A stretch of 64,000 bases of DNA from Bacteroidia bacterium (GTDB taxonomy: Bacteria > Bacteroidota > Bacteroidia > Palsa-965), in the NCBI GenBank assembly GCA_025454955.1, contig JALONL010000016.1, positions 1-64,000 of the forward strand, written 5' to 3'. Positions 26,423-34,856 of this stretch are shown piece by piece (within the stretch, counting starts at the first letter, position 1; the number at the start of each line of letters is the position of its first letter). The position numbers were made by a program, and so were the translations under genes. Under the pieces are notes generated by a model that saw only the letters and a list, made by a program, of their open reading frames with translations, was not told where the DNA came from and did not search any database.

Positions 26423-28501
26423 ATGAGATTTTCCCAAATCATTCTACCGCTACTTTTATGCCCCTGTTTATTTTCAATTTTATCTGGTTGCCTCAGTCCT
26501 GATTCAAATAATAAACATTCAAATTTCTCAACCGCCGATTCTGCCAAGTTCGTGTCTTTACTCGATAGTGCCTACGCCATACGCGAATCTGCTCCCGATC
26601 AGAGCAGAGCCATTGTAAAGCAGGTTATTTCGGCTACACAAGATGATAAATACAGATTAATTCTTTCCGACGCTTATTGCCAGTATGGCCGCCTGGCCGA
26701 AAATAAAGGCGAAACAGACTCGGCCATTTCATTTTACAGAAAAGCAAAACAGATTGATGATAAGGCTCAGCATAAGCACGGCATGGCACGCGACAGGTAC
26801 ATGCTCTCGATAATAATGAAAAACAGAGCCAGTTTCGATTCGGCATTAGTATATGCCGGTGAAGCAGCCAATATATGGGCCGGTTTGCCCGATAAAAAAG
26901 AACAGATGACTCAGGCCCTCATCAGTTCGGCCAACATTTATTTACGACGATCTGATTTTCCGGAAGCATTAAAATGCTATCAACGTGTGCTCGATACAGC
27001 CACACGCGTAAATAGCCAATCAATGAAATATAGAGCCTTGCAGGGCATGGGCCAGGTTTATGAACGCCAGAACCTGAACAGCAGGGCAGCCGGAGTATTT
27101 GAAGAGGCACTTGCCATAGCAGTGAGTGAGAAATATAAAAAAAATGAAGCCGAAATCCTGAATAACCTCGGCGGTGTTTACCTCAAAGAAGATAAAGACA
27201 CAGCCGCTTACCGCGCATTTACCCGTGCACTGGAGATTTATTCAGAAATGCAGCTCGAGAATAAGATAGCGGTTACGCAGATAAATATGAGTCAGTATTA
27301 CGAGAAGAACGGGAATTTTCTCATGGCCGACTCATTCATCAGAAAATCATTGGTTCTCAATCAGAAAATGGATTATCCGCAGGGCCTTGCACTTTGTTAT
27401 TACAACATAGGCAGGGTGCTTCACCGACAGGATAAAGCAAAAGAAGCTCTGCAATATTTAATTAAAGCCGATTCAATTTCGGAACGAACCAGAGATATTT
27501 TTCTGCTTCAGAAAGTACGCGATCAGTTATCTGAAACGTATGCCTCAAAAGCCGATTATCCGGCTGCATTCAAATATGCAAGCAGCGGAAGCATTTTGCG
27601 CGATACGCTCGAATACATTTCGCAGCAGGCCTCCGAAATTGCAATTGCCTACAAAGAGGAACAGTCGAAACGAATATTGCTGGAAAAAGAAAGAGATCAG
27701 CAAAAAGCCCGGATTGAGCGTACCTATCTTATCATTTTTGCCCTTTCGGCAATAATAATTTTACTACTCATCCTGCTTCTCGCATTGCAGCGAAATCGCC
27801 TTGCCGAGAAGCGAAATCAGGATAACAAACGGCAAATCGAAGACCTGCTCAGTAATCAGGAACAGATGGCCGTGCAAACCATGCTCGAAACGCAAGAAAA
27901 AGAGCGACAACGAATTGCCCAGGACCTGCACGATAGTCTTGGTGTTAAGCTTTCCACGGCAAAACTTTATTACAACCTGATGGAGAATACGGCAAGCAGT
28001 TTGCCGGAAGATGAAAAGGAAAAACTCAAAAAAGCCAACATAATTCTCGAAGAAGCCTGCGAAGAAGTAAGGCTTGTGGCTGCCGATCTGCACAGGGGCG
28101 AACTGGTTACGTTCGGCCTGGTTAAAGCAATTGAGAGTTTGTGCAATAATATTAGCGGGCTGAACAAACTGAAAATTGAATTTCAGGCAAACGGTCTCGA
28201 CAACCGCCTTGACAGTATCACCGAATTCAATATCTATCAGATTGTGCGTGAACTGCTGGCCAACGTAATGCGTCATGCCGATGCCTCGGAAGTAACCATT
28301 CAGCTACAACGCCAGAACGGAAATATAAACCTGATGGTGGAAGACAATGGAAGTGGTTTTGATACTTCCAAAATCCAGTCAAAGTCAGGACTTGGTTTAA
28401 CCAGCCTCCGCAACAGGGCGTTGCAGATTAATGCCACCCTGCAAATTGATTCCCAACCCGGACACGGAACATCAATTTCCCTTGATATTCCTGTTCACTG
28501 A
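26423..28501 (+). CDS. TPR-containing lipoprotein-type sensor histidine kinase
   Basis: 692 aa. Signal MRFSQIILPLLLCPCLFSILSGC with lipobox LSGC, then about eight TPR repeats in the periplasm, one transmembrane helix (TYLIIFALSAIIILLLILLLAL) and a cytoplasmic HisKA_3 module. The phosphoacceptor is H503 in ERQRIAQDLHDSLG. HATPase_c has N-box ELLANVMRHADA, DNGSGFD and SGLGLTSLRNRA. ATG 26423 is preferred over the ATG at 26342 (which overlaps the upstream stop) because it gives the signal peptide and leaves the hairpin at 26372 untranslated. It phosphorylates the response regulator 11 bp downstream. The signal sensed is unknown. Confidence 0.9.
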   Translation: MRFSQIILPLLLCPCLFSILSGCLSPDSNNKHSNFSTADSAKFVSLLDSAYAIRESAPDQSRAIVKQVISATQDDKYRLILSDAYCQYGRLAENKGETDSAISFYRKAKQIDDKAQHKHGMARDRYMLSIIMKNRASFDSALVYAGEAANIWAGLPDKKEQMTQALISSANIYLRRSDFPEALKCYQRVLDTATRVNSQSMKYRALQGMGQVYERQNLNSRAAGVFEEALAIAVSEKYKKNEAEILNNLGGVYLKEDKDTAAYRAFTRALEIYSEMQLENKIAVTQINMSQYYEKNGNFLMADSFIRKSLVLNQKMDYPQGLALCYYNIGRVLHRQDKAKEALQYLIKADSISERTRDIFLLQKVRDQLSETYASKADYPAAFKYASSGSILRDTLEYISQQASEIAIAYKEEQSKRILLEKERDQQKARIERTYLIIFALSAIIILLLILLLALQRNRLAEKRNQDNKRQIEDLLSNQEQMAVQTMLETQEKERQRIAQDLHDSLGVKLSTAKLYYNLMENTASSLPEDEKEKLKKANIILEEACEEVRLVAADLHRGELVTFGLVKAIESLCNNISGLNKLKIEFQANGLDNRLDSITEFNIYQIVRELLANVMRHADASEVTIQLQRQNGNINLMVEDNGSGFDTSKIQSKSGLGLTSLRNRALQINATLQIDSQPGHGTSISLDIPVH

Positions 28502-28512
28502 ACGTAAAAAGT

Positions 28513-29145
28513 ATGATACGGATAATTATTGCCGACGACCACAAAATGTTTATTGACGGCCTGAGCGATGTGCTGAAAAGCCTCGCAGGCGACAGCATAA
28601 GTATTGTTGCCGAAACAAATAACGGAAACGAAGTATTGCCATTAGTGCGCATTCATAAGCCCGAAGTACTTGTGCTCGATATCGGTATGCCGGGACTCAC
28701 CGGAATAGAAGTGGCCAAACTCATGCGCGAGGAGTTTCCTCAAATTCCGGTGCTCATTCTCACGTATTCCGATCAGCCCGATCATGTGGAAGAACTTATG
28801 AACAGCGAGGTGGCCGGCTACATTCTCAAAACACGGGGAGCCGAACAATTGGTAATGGCCATCAAAGAACTTGCTGCCGGACGAATATACTTTAGTCAGG
28901 AAATAATGGGCGTAATTCGAAGCAGCAAACGCAAAAAAGAAGAAATTAAAAGCGTAAAGCTCACCAAGCGCGAAGAAGAAATACTGAGGCTTATTGCCCG
29001 CGAATTTACCACTCCCGAAATTGCCGATAAACTGTTTATTGCCGCAAGTACTGTAGAAACTCATCGCCGCAATCTTATTGCCAAACTTGGCGTAAAAGGT
29101 ACGTTGGGGCTGGTGCGCAAAGCGGTGGAAATGGGACTTGCCTGA
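28513..29145 (+). CDS. LuxR/NarL-type response regulator
   Basis: 210 aa. The receiver domain has IIADDHKMF, phosphoacceptor D56 in VLVLDIGMPG, a conserved Thr in LILTYSD and Lys in GYILKTRG. The C-terminal LuxR HTH (LTKREEEILRLIAREFTTPEIADKLFIAASTVETHRRNLIAKLGV) is complete. It is the partner of the kinase 11 bp upstream and is followed by a strong terminator. Targets unknown. Confidence 0.95.
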   Translation: MIRIIIADDHKMFIDGLSDVLKSLAGDSISIVAETNNGNEVLPLVRIHKPEVLVLDIGMPGLTGIEVAKLMREEFPQIPVLILTYSDQPDHVEELMNSEVAGYILKTRGAEQLVMAIKELAAGRIYFSQEIMGVIRSSKRKKEEIKSVKLTKREEEILRLIAREFTTPEIADKLFIAASTVETHRRNLIAKLGVKGTLGLVRKAVEMGLA

Positions 29146-29164
29146 TTTTTTTTATTAAGGGAAA

Positions 29165-29198
29165 AACGAGGGCTGCTTAATTGCAGCTCTCGTTTTTT
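29165..29198 (+). terminator. Intrinsic terminator of the two-component operon
   Basis: AACGAGGGCTGC (29165-29176) pairs with GCAGCTCTCGTT (29183-29194), with one G-T wobble, followed by TTTT. Confidence 0.85.
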
Positions 29199-29337
29199 CA
29201 TTTACAGGTTTGCATTGGTGTTTGATTTTGAAAGTATAATAAAAAATCCACAGTTCTGCGGAGGTTGATTAATTGGAAACCGGGAGGGATTGCAATTTAT
29301 TTTATCAGATGTTTGCCTCAAATCAAAACCCATCACT

Positions 29338-30303
29338 ATGGCACGCGCTTTAATTATTGGCATTAATGATTATGCCCAATTCCCGTTAAGAGGAAGTGTA
29401 CCCGATGCAATTGCAATGAATAATTTGCTCAGTCGTCATCACGACGGCTCAGTAAATTATGATTGTAAGCTCATAACATCAGCCCACACAAATGTGACAT
29501 TGAAGAAACTCAGGGAAAATATTCATGAACTCTTTCGTTCGCCTGATGATCGGGTATTGTTTTACTTTTCCGGGCATGGATATGAGAATAATCTTGAAGG
29601 GTTCCTCGTGGCTCAGAATGCCGAAAAATTTATGGAAGGTCTTCCTGTTTCCGAACTTCTTGCACTTGCAAATGATGCATTGACGAAGCGAAAAATAAAA
29701 GAGGTTACGCTCATTCTCGATTGCTGTCATGCAGGTCATCTGGGCGCTATACCAGGTATGGATACACCACATGCATTGCTTTCACCAGGGTTGTCTGTGT
29801 TAACATCAAGCTCAAGTAAGGAGCTTTCAATTGAAACAAAGGAAGGAGGCTTGTTTACGCGAATTTTATGTGAAGGATTAAACGGTGGGGCAGCCGATAT
29901 ACTGGGACGTGTTACAGCAGCCAGTTTATACAATTATGTAGATCAGATGCTCGGGGCATGGCAACAACGTCCGCAATTTAAAACGCACACCGACCGAATG
30001 CACCTTATCCGAAAAGCAAATCTTCGCCTCACTTTGAAAGAATTGCATCAAATTACAGCCCATTTTATCACTCCTGACTCTAAAGTGAAAATGGACAAAA
30101 GCTGGGAGGAAACGGAGAAAGAGTTTGTAAAGCAAGATAATGTGAAGAAATTCAAACTCTTCAAAAAATATCGTGATGCAGGTTTGCTTAAGCCCTGTGA
30201 ACCTGATGAGGATTTGTATTGGGCAGCAATGAACAAAGGTGCTGCTGAACTTACTTTGTCGGGTAAGCTTTACTGGAAAATGGTAACTAAAGGAATCATC
30301 TAA
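29338..30303 (+). CDS. Caspase-family (peptidase C14) protease with C-terminal effector-associated-type domain
   Basis: 321 aa. ARALIIGINDYAQFPLRGSVPDA is the metacaspase-like start; the catalytic histidine is H80 in FYFSGHGYE and the catalytic cysteine C130 in LILDCCHAGH, so the dyad is intact. The last 60 residues (LYWAAMNKGAAELTLSGKLYWKMV) look like the small C-terminal domain common on Bacteroidota caspase homologues, probably a recruitment or regulatory module. ATG 29338 is chosen; the frame upstream lacks family similarity. Ten bp downstream lies a TIR-STING gene, so the protease is probably an effector or signalling partner in an anti-phage module. Its substrates are unknown. Confidence 0.85.
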   Translation: MARALIIGINDYAQFPLRGSVPDAIAMNNLLSRHHDGSVNYDCKLITSAHTNVTLKKLRENIHELFRSPDDRVLFYFSGHGYENNLEGFLVAQNAEKFMEGLPVSELLALANDALTKRKIKEVTLILDCCHAGHLGAIPGMDTPHALLSPGLSVLTSSSSKELSIETKEGGLFTRILCEGLNGGAADILGRVTAASLYNYVDQMLGAWQQRPQFKTHTDRMHLIRKANLRLTLKELHQITAHFITPDSKVKMDKSWEETEKEFVKQDNVKKFKLFKKYRDAGLLKPCEPDEDLYWAAMNKGAAELTLSGKLYWKMVTKGII

Positions 30304-30313
30304 AAATCTTGCC

Positions 30314-31261
30314 ATGAATCCACAAATTTTCATCGGCTCTTCCTCCGAAGGCCTTCATACAGCATATCTCGTAAAACAGGCGCTTGGAAACGATTTCGAC
30401 GTAACCGTATGGAATGAAGGAATTGCTCAACACAACCGCGATGTGTTAACGATTCTCAGCAAGTCGCTGGTACGGTACGATTTTGGAATTTTTGTAGCCA
30501 CTGCCGACGATTTGGTCGATTACCGGGGCGACCTTGATTTTGCCATCCGCGATAATGTATTGTTTGAATTTGGACTTTTTATGGGAGCAATGGGCAGAGA
30601 CTATTCGTTTTTGATTTGCAACCACAAAGCCCGGTTACCAACAGATCTTAATGGATTAGTAATTAAGAAATTTGATGAAAATGCTCCGGTAGGTGAGTTT
30701 AACAACCTGAATACAATTGTTGATGATCTTGCGGCGCACATCAGACAACAGCATCAGCAGGTTCGTTTAAGCACATTGCCCTCGGCTATGTTTGCCTGCG
30801 AATATTTTTTCAATACTGTGCTTCCGTTGGTTCAGGCAGTAAATGAAAAAATAATTCAACTGGATGGTAATAGGCTTCAAGGTGACATTAAACTTAACAT
30901 TCTTGTATCGGACTCAATAAACGATCATAAACCGGATGCAATTACGGCTTTGATCGCTGGCAAGAGAAGCTGGAAGAAGGCAGTTATGGAGTTCAATAAC
31001 CGTTTTAAGGTTGCTTATCTTGATGTTCTATCTTCAACAATGAGCGAAACAATTCCCCAGTATTATCTGATACCCGATTCTCCTTCCATTCTTGAATCAT
31101 CAGTAAACATGTTGCTGCCTCCAGAACATTTCGGGAGCAATATGCAGCAGGAAAAGGTTATTCAACGTGAAATGAGCAGTTTTCATCGTGTACTCAGTCA
31201 TTATATCAATCAGAATAAAGCGTGCCGCAACATGGTGAGCGTAATCCCGATGCCGCAGTAA
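30314..31261 (+). CDS. TIR-STING protein (Cap12-like TIR domain fused to prokaryotic STING domain)
   Basis: 315 aa. Residues 1-150 are a PF10137-type TIR-like domain: IFIGSSSEGL at the N-terminus, YDFGIFVATADD and IRDNVLFEFGLFMG, with E85 as the candidate NADase glutamate. Residues 155-315 follow the prokaryotic STING layout: a first helix FACEYFFNTVLPLV, strand IKLNILVSDSI, a lid-like YYLIPDSPSIL and a final QREMSSFHRVLSHYINQNKACRNMVSVI. Known TIR-STING proteins are CBASS effectors that destroy NAD+ when a CD-NTase makes cyclic di-GMP. Here no CD-NTase lies beside it; the neighbour is a caspase-like protease. The TIR call is firm, the STING call good but unaligned. Confidence 0.75.
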   Translation: MNPQIFIGSSSEGLHTAYLVKQALGNDFDVTVWNEGIAQHNRDVLTILSKSLVRYDFGIFVATADDLVDYRGDLDFAIRDNVLFEFGLFMGAMGRDYSFLICNHKARLPTDLNGLVIKKFDENAPVGEFNNLNTIVDDLAAHIRQQHQQVRLSTLPSAMFACEYFFNTVLPLVQAVNEKIIQLDGNRLQGDIKLNILVSDSINDHKPDAITALIAGKRSWKKAVMEFNNRFKVAYLDVLSSTMSETIPQYYLIPDSPSILESSVNMLLPPEHFGSNMQQEKVIQREMSSFHRVLSHYINQNKACRNMVSVIPMPQ

Positions 31262-31305
31262 ATACAGTTTACTTCCGATGTGTAACTGTGCCCTGCGGTG
31301 TAATG

Positions 31306-31337
31306 CCGGTTTCTGCGAAAGCAGGAACCGGTTTTTT
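31306..31337 (+). terminator. Intrinsic terminator of the caspase/TIR-STING pair
   Basis: CCGGTTTCTGC (31306-31316), GAAA loop, GCAGGAACCGG (31321-31331, one wobble) and six Ts. Confidence 0.9.
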
Positions 31338-31404
31338 CTTTAATAAATTATAGGAGCAAATCTTCGCCGTACTAAACAATCACTTTTTCCCGCCTCTCAA
31401 AAAA

Positions 31405-34400
31405 TTATCCCTGCGTGGCACCCACCAACTCCCCATCCCCCAAAAAATACAACCACGCCTCAACCTTCACCTGCTTCCCCAATGCCCCCGCAGCCTGCAA
31501 AACCTCGCGGCGTGGGCGGGAGGGAAGGCCGGTGACAAAATTGAGCAGCAGAAATTTATCGCTGGTTTGCACCACGCGGTCTATCACTACGCTTCGTGAT
31601 TGTGGTATGAGCAGTTCAGCATTGGTGTGTATGCGGTGTTCGGGGGCGAAGAAGATTTTCAGTTCGGGTTTTTGCATGAGTTGTGTGGCATCGTGTGCCA
31701 GCAGGAATGCCTGGGTGTCTTCGGCGGCACCGTCGAGTACAAGGCGGCGGGCGGCATCCTGTGCATCGGCAGCGGTGCGGCAGTGGGCGAGGAGCAGGCG
31801 CAGGAGTTTGTTTTTGTCAAAGGCGTTTTCCTTTTCCTCGGCCCAAAGTTCGCGGGCGTGCGAGCGAATGCTTATGCGTTGTGTCCAGTCGGTTACTTTG
31901 GCTGCGCCGGTGTGCAAAAACTCGCCCGGCTTGCGGCTGTGTGCCGATGGTGGTGTGAGTTCGCCAAGCAAATACGTGCGCTCTTCCGGGTCTTCGCCGG
32001 TGGCCGTAAGGAAACGCGCAAAACAATCGGATGCCGAACTCAGTTTGCCCTCGGCCTCCTTGCTGCTGCGACCGGTGAATACATACAAACGATACTCCGG
32101 ACGTGTAAGCGCCACATACAACACATTCAAATGATCGAGCAGCGATTTGTTGCGCTCTTCTTCATACTGCGCGGCGTAAGGCGTATGCAGCAAACTTTCG
32201 TTTACCGATACTACCGCCGTTTCGAGGCCGGGCAACTGCTCATCGTGTAGTTCTATCCATAAATCCTTGCGGCTGGTCTCGAATTTCCAGTTGGCAAAAG
32301 GAAATATCACCACCGGAAATTCCAGTCCTTTCGATTTGTGAATGGTCATTACCCGCACCGCATTCATGCCTTCGGGCACCACTACCGAAGCCTTGTAGCT
32401 GCGGTCATTCCACCAGTTCAGGAAATCGGCCGGGTTGTTACCGCGTCCCATACCAAAGCTGAGCACTTCGTCGAGGAAGAAAAGCAAATAGGCATCCGGC
32501 TCTGTATCCAGACCAAAGCGGCGGATGATTTCTTCGCAACGCTGGTACAACGGCATTCGCGCCAGCACCAGATCGCTGAATTCGATGTGATACTTTCGCA
32601 GCAATGCACCCAGCCCAAGTTCGTGCACTTCTTCAAGCCGGCTGTGCAGCGTACCCGGCAGGCGGCCCGTGCTTACCAAGAAACTCAACACCTGCGAGCG
32701 GGCAATGGCATCGGCCGGAAGCTCAATTACCCGCAACACCGCCAGCACAAATCCCACCGCCGGCGAACGGCTTATGAGCAGCGACTCCGACGAAATAACC
32801 GGATATCCCGCATCCAGCAAAGCCGCCGCAATGCGCGAGCCTTCGCTGTTGGTGCGTGTGAGTATGGCAATGTCCTGCAACTCCCAGCCCTGCGTGCGCA
32901 ACTCCTGCACCTGCGCCAGCGTGCGCTGCACATGAAGCTCTTTTTCGTCCTCGCCCTTTTCGGGCACAATGCGTTCGATACACACACTGCCGCCGGTGTT
33001 GGAAGTGTCCGACTCCTGCTCCAGTTCGTCGTAAATAGACTGAAAGCCCGCCGTTAAATCCTGCGAAAGCAAACGGAAAAGTGCATTGTTAAACTGCACA
33101 ATTTCGGTCTTGCTCCGGTAATTCGTAGCTAATTGCAGTCCGCGATAGTTGCGTATTAAACTCTGCTGCCGGTCGTCAATGATTTCGTTTTCGCCTTCCG
33201 ATTTCACATAAGGCAGCCGGGCAAACTGTTCCACTTCGCCGCCGCGCCAGCGGTAAATGGCCTGTTTGCCATCGCCCACAAGCATGGTGAAATTCCCGCC
33301 TCCGAGGGCATTGTCGATGAGCGGCAGCAAATTTTGCCATTGCAGCACAGAGGTATCCTGAAATTCGTCGATCAGGTAATTCGTATAACGTTCGCCAAGG
33401 CGTTCGAAAATAAAAGGCACCGGCTCGGCAAAAACAATTTTCGAAATAATTCTATTGAATTCGGAGATATGCACAATATTCTGCTCGGCGCGGAAACTGA
33501 AGATGAGTTTTTCCACCTCATTCAGCGCCGCAATGGCATAAATATTTTTCAGCAGCAGTGAATGCACGATGTAATTGCCGTAATGCCTGTCGCGAAGTTC
33601 AAACAGTTTAGCGCGCAATTCGCCAAGCCGGGGTTTAAGTGCATCAATGTTTTCCTTCTGGGCCGCCGGAGTTTTTGCCGCATACCATTTGTCATCCTCA
33701 AACGAGTGATCGACATAGCTGCTGTACTTCACCAGTTTTTCAAGTTCGCCATCGGCCAGGTCGTGAAACCATTTCGGCACACCCTTGCTGCCCTGGTAAA
33801 AGGCCGACACAGGCACATCGGCCCGTTCAATAAGATCGACACCCTGCGACGCAATTTTTTTAACCGCCGCCTTAAATGTGTCTGACGATTTACGCAGCGT
33901 ATCGCGGAAGCCAAGAAAATCGGCAAGCGAAAGATTGCGCAGTCGTTCGGCTTTGGCGGCACCTTCTTCGCCAAGCAGGTGGCGTGCAGTGGCAAGGATT
34001 TCCTGTTCAATTTGCCAGTTGCGGTCTTCCTCGGTTTTAGCTTCGGCAAATTGAACGAGTACTTCGGTGAGCTGTTCGTCGCTGCCAATGCGCCCAATGA
34101 GCAGGTCAACCGCCTGCCGCAAAAGTTTATCGGCATCGGTTTCCACCTCAAAATTCACCGGCAGGTGCAGGTCGAATGCAAAAGCACGCACAATACGGTG
34201 AACAAATGCGTCGATGGTACCAATGGCAAAGTCGGAATAATTATGCAGTATGGCCCGCAGCACTCGCTGAGCCCGGTCGGCCAAAGTAAACGGATCGAGC
34301 AGTAGTTCGCTGCTCAAGGTCGCCGCCATAGCCCCCGGCTTTTCCGCCTGTGCCCGCGAAAGCTCTTTCAGCGCCGAAATAATCCGCGCCTTCATCTCCG

Positions 34401-34560
34401 CCGCCGCCTTATTGGTAAAAGTCACCGCCAAAATATGCTTATACGCCTGCGGCGGATCAGCCTCATCAACCAAAGCCAGCTTTAGATACTCCTTTACCAA
34501 AGTAAAAGTCTTACCCGACCCGGCCGATGATTTATATACGGTAAAATTCTGCACAGGCAA
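31405..34560 (-). CDS. UvrD/AddA-like helicase of an exonuclease V-type complex, nuclease motif decayed
   Basis: 1051 aa. Superfamily 1 helicase: Walker A SSAGSGKTFTL (11-21), HILAVTFTNKAAAEMKARI (motif Ia), LIDEFQDTS (II), VGDGKQAIYRWRGG (III), ATNYRSK (IV), VMTIHKSKGLEFPVVIFP (V) and NVLYVALTRPEYRLYVFT (VI). Bacteroidota homologues pair with an AddB-like PD-(D/E)XK nuclease in end-resection. At the C-terminus the family pattern IDRVV...DYKTG reads IDRVV...NFVTG, so the metal-binding Asp and catalytic Lys are missing and this subunit's own nuclease is probably inactive. No AddB-like partner lies in the window. It converges on the TIR-STING gene. Confidence 0.85.
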   Translation of the reverse strand: MPVQNFTVYKSSAGSGKTFTLVKEYLKLALVDEADPPQAYKHILAVTFTNKAAAEMKARIISALKELSRAQAEKPGAMAATLSSELLLDPFTLADRAQRVLRAILHNYSDFAIGTIDAFVHRIVRAFAFDLHLPVNFEVETDADKLLRQAVDLLIGRIGSDEQLTEVLVQFAEAKTEEDRNWQIEQEILATARHLLGEEGAAKAERLRNLSLADFLGFRDTLRKSSDTFKAAVKKIASQGVDLIERADVPVSAFYQGSKGVPKWFHDLADGELEKLVKYSSYVDHSFEDDKWYAAKTPAAQKENIDALKPRLGELRAKLFELRDRHYGNYIVHSLLLKNIYAIAALNEVEKLIFSFRAEQNIVHISEFNRIISKIVFAEPVPFIFERLGERYTNYLIDEFQDTSVLQWQNLLPLIDNALGGGNFTMLVGDGKQAIYRWRGGEVEQFARLPYVKSEGENEIIDDRQQSLIRNYRGLQLATNYRSKTEIVQFNNALFRLLSQDLTAGFQSIYDELEQESDTSNTGGSVCIERIVPEKGEDEKELHVQRTLAQVQELRTQGWELQDIAILTRTNSEGSRIAAALLDAGYPVISSESLLISRSPAVGFVLAVLRVIELPADAIARSQVLSFLVSTGRLPGTLHSRLEEVHELGLGALLRKYHIEFSDLVLARMPLYQRCEEIIRRFGLDTEPDAYLLFFLDEVLSFGMGRGNNPADFLNWWNDRSYKASVVVPEGMNAVRVMTIHKSKGLEFPVVIFPFANWKFETSRKDLWIELHDEQLPGLETAVVSVNESLLHTPYAAQYEEERNKSLLDHLNVLYVALTRPEYRLYVFTGRSSKEAEGKLSSASDCFARFLTATGEDPEERTYLLGELTPPSAHSRKPGEFLHTGAAKVTDWTQRISIRSHARELWAEEKENAFDKNKLLRLLLAHCRTAADAQDAARRLVLDGAAEDTQAFLLAHDATQLMQKPELKIFFAPEHRIHTNAELLIPQSRSVVIDRVVQTSDKFLLLNFVTGLPSRPRREVLQAAGALGKQVKVEAWLYFLGDGELVGATQG

Positions 34561-34580
34561 ATGTAAATATTAAACCCCCA

Positions 34581-34696
34581 ACAAAGCGCAGCGCACAGCG
34601 CAAGCCCAATCATCCCGAAGGGATGCACCCAACACAGCGCAGCGCGCAGCGCAAGCAATCCCGTGGCGCAGTGCGAAGCACAAGCCCAAGCATCCC
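34581..34696. repeat. GC-rich imperfect direct repeat in intergenic spacer
   Basis: Two imperfect copies, each containing GCGCAGCGC(A/G)CAGCGCAAGC, begin at 34581 and 34632. Each is followed by an (A)AGC-CCAA-CATCCC segment. Short palindromes such as CATCCC-GAA-GGGATG occur inside. It lies in the 296-bp region between the helicase and surE, which holds no gene; both promoters must lie here. Confidence 0.65.
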
Positions 34697-34856
34697 ACAG
34701 TACATCCTCAAATAAGATTCCCGTAAGGGTGCGAGGCATCGCACCCCAAGTAAAATGCCCCACGCAAAAAGCCCCGCCCACCTTATCAACACCCCCCTTT
34801 TCATTACTCCCCCAAATCCCCCCTCACACCCCACCACCTTTCACTAAATTTGCCAC

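Noticed and set aside
29338..31261. Classical CBASS operon
   Set aside because: No CD-NTase, Cap2 or Cap3 gene lies within reach on either side, so the label CBASS is not justified from this window.
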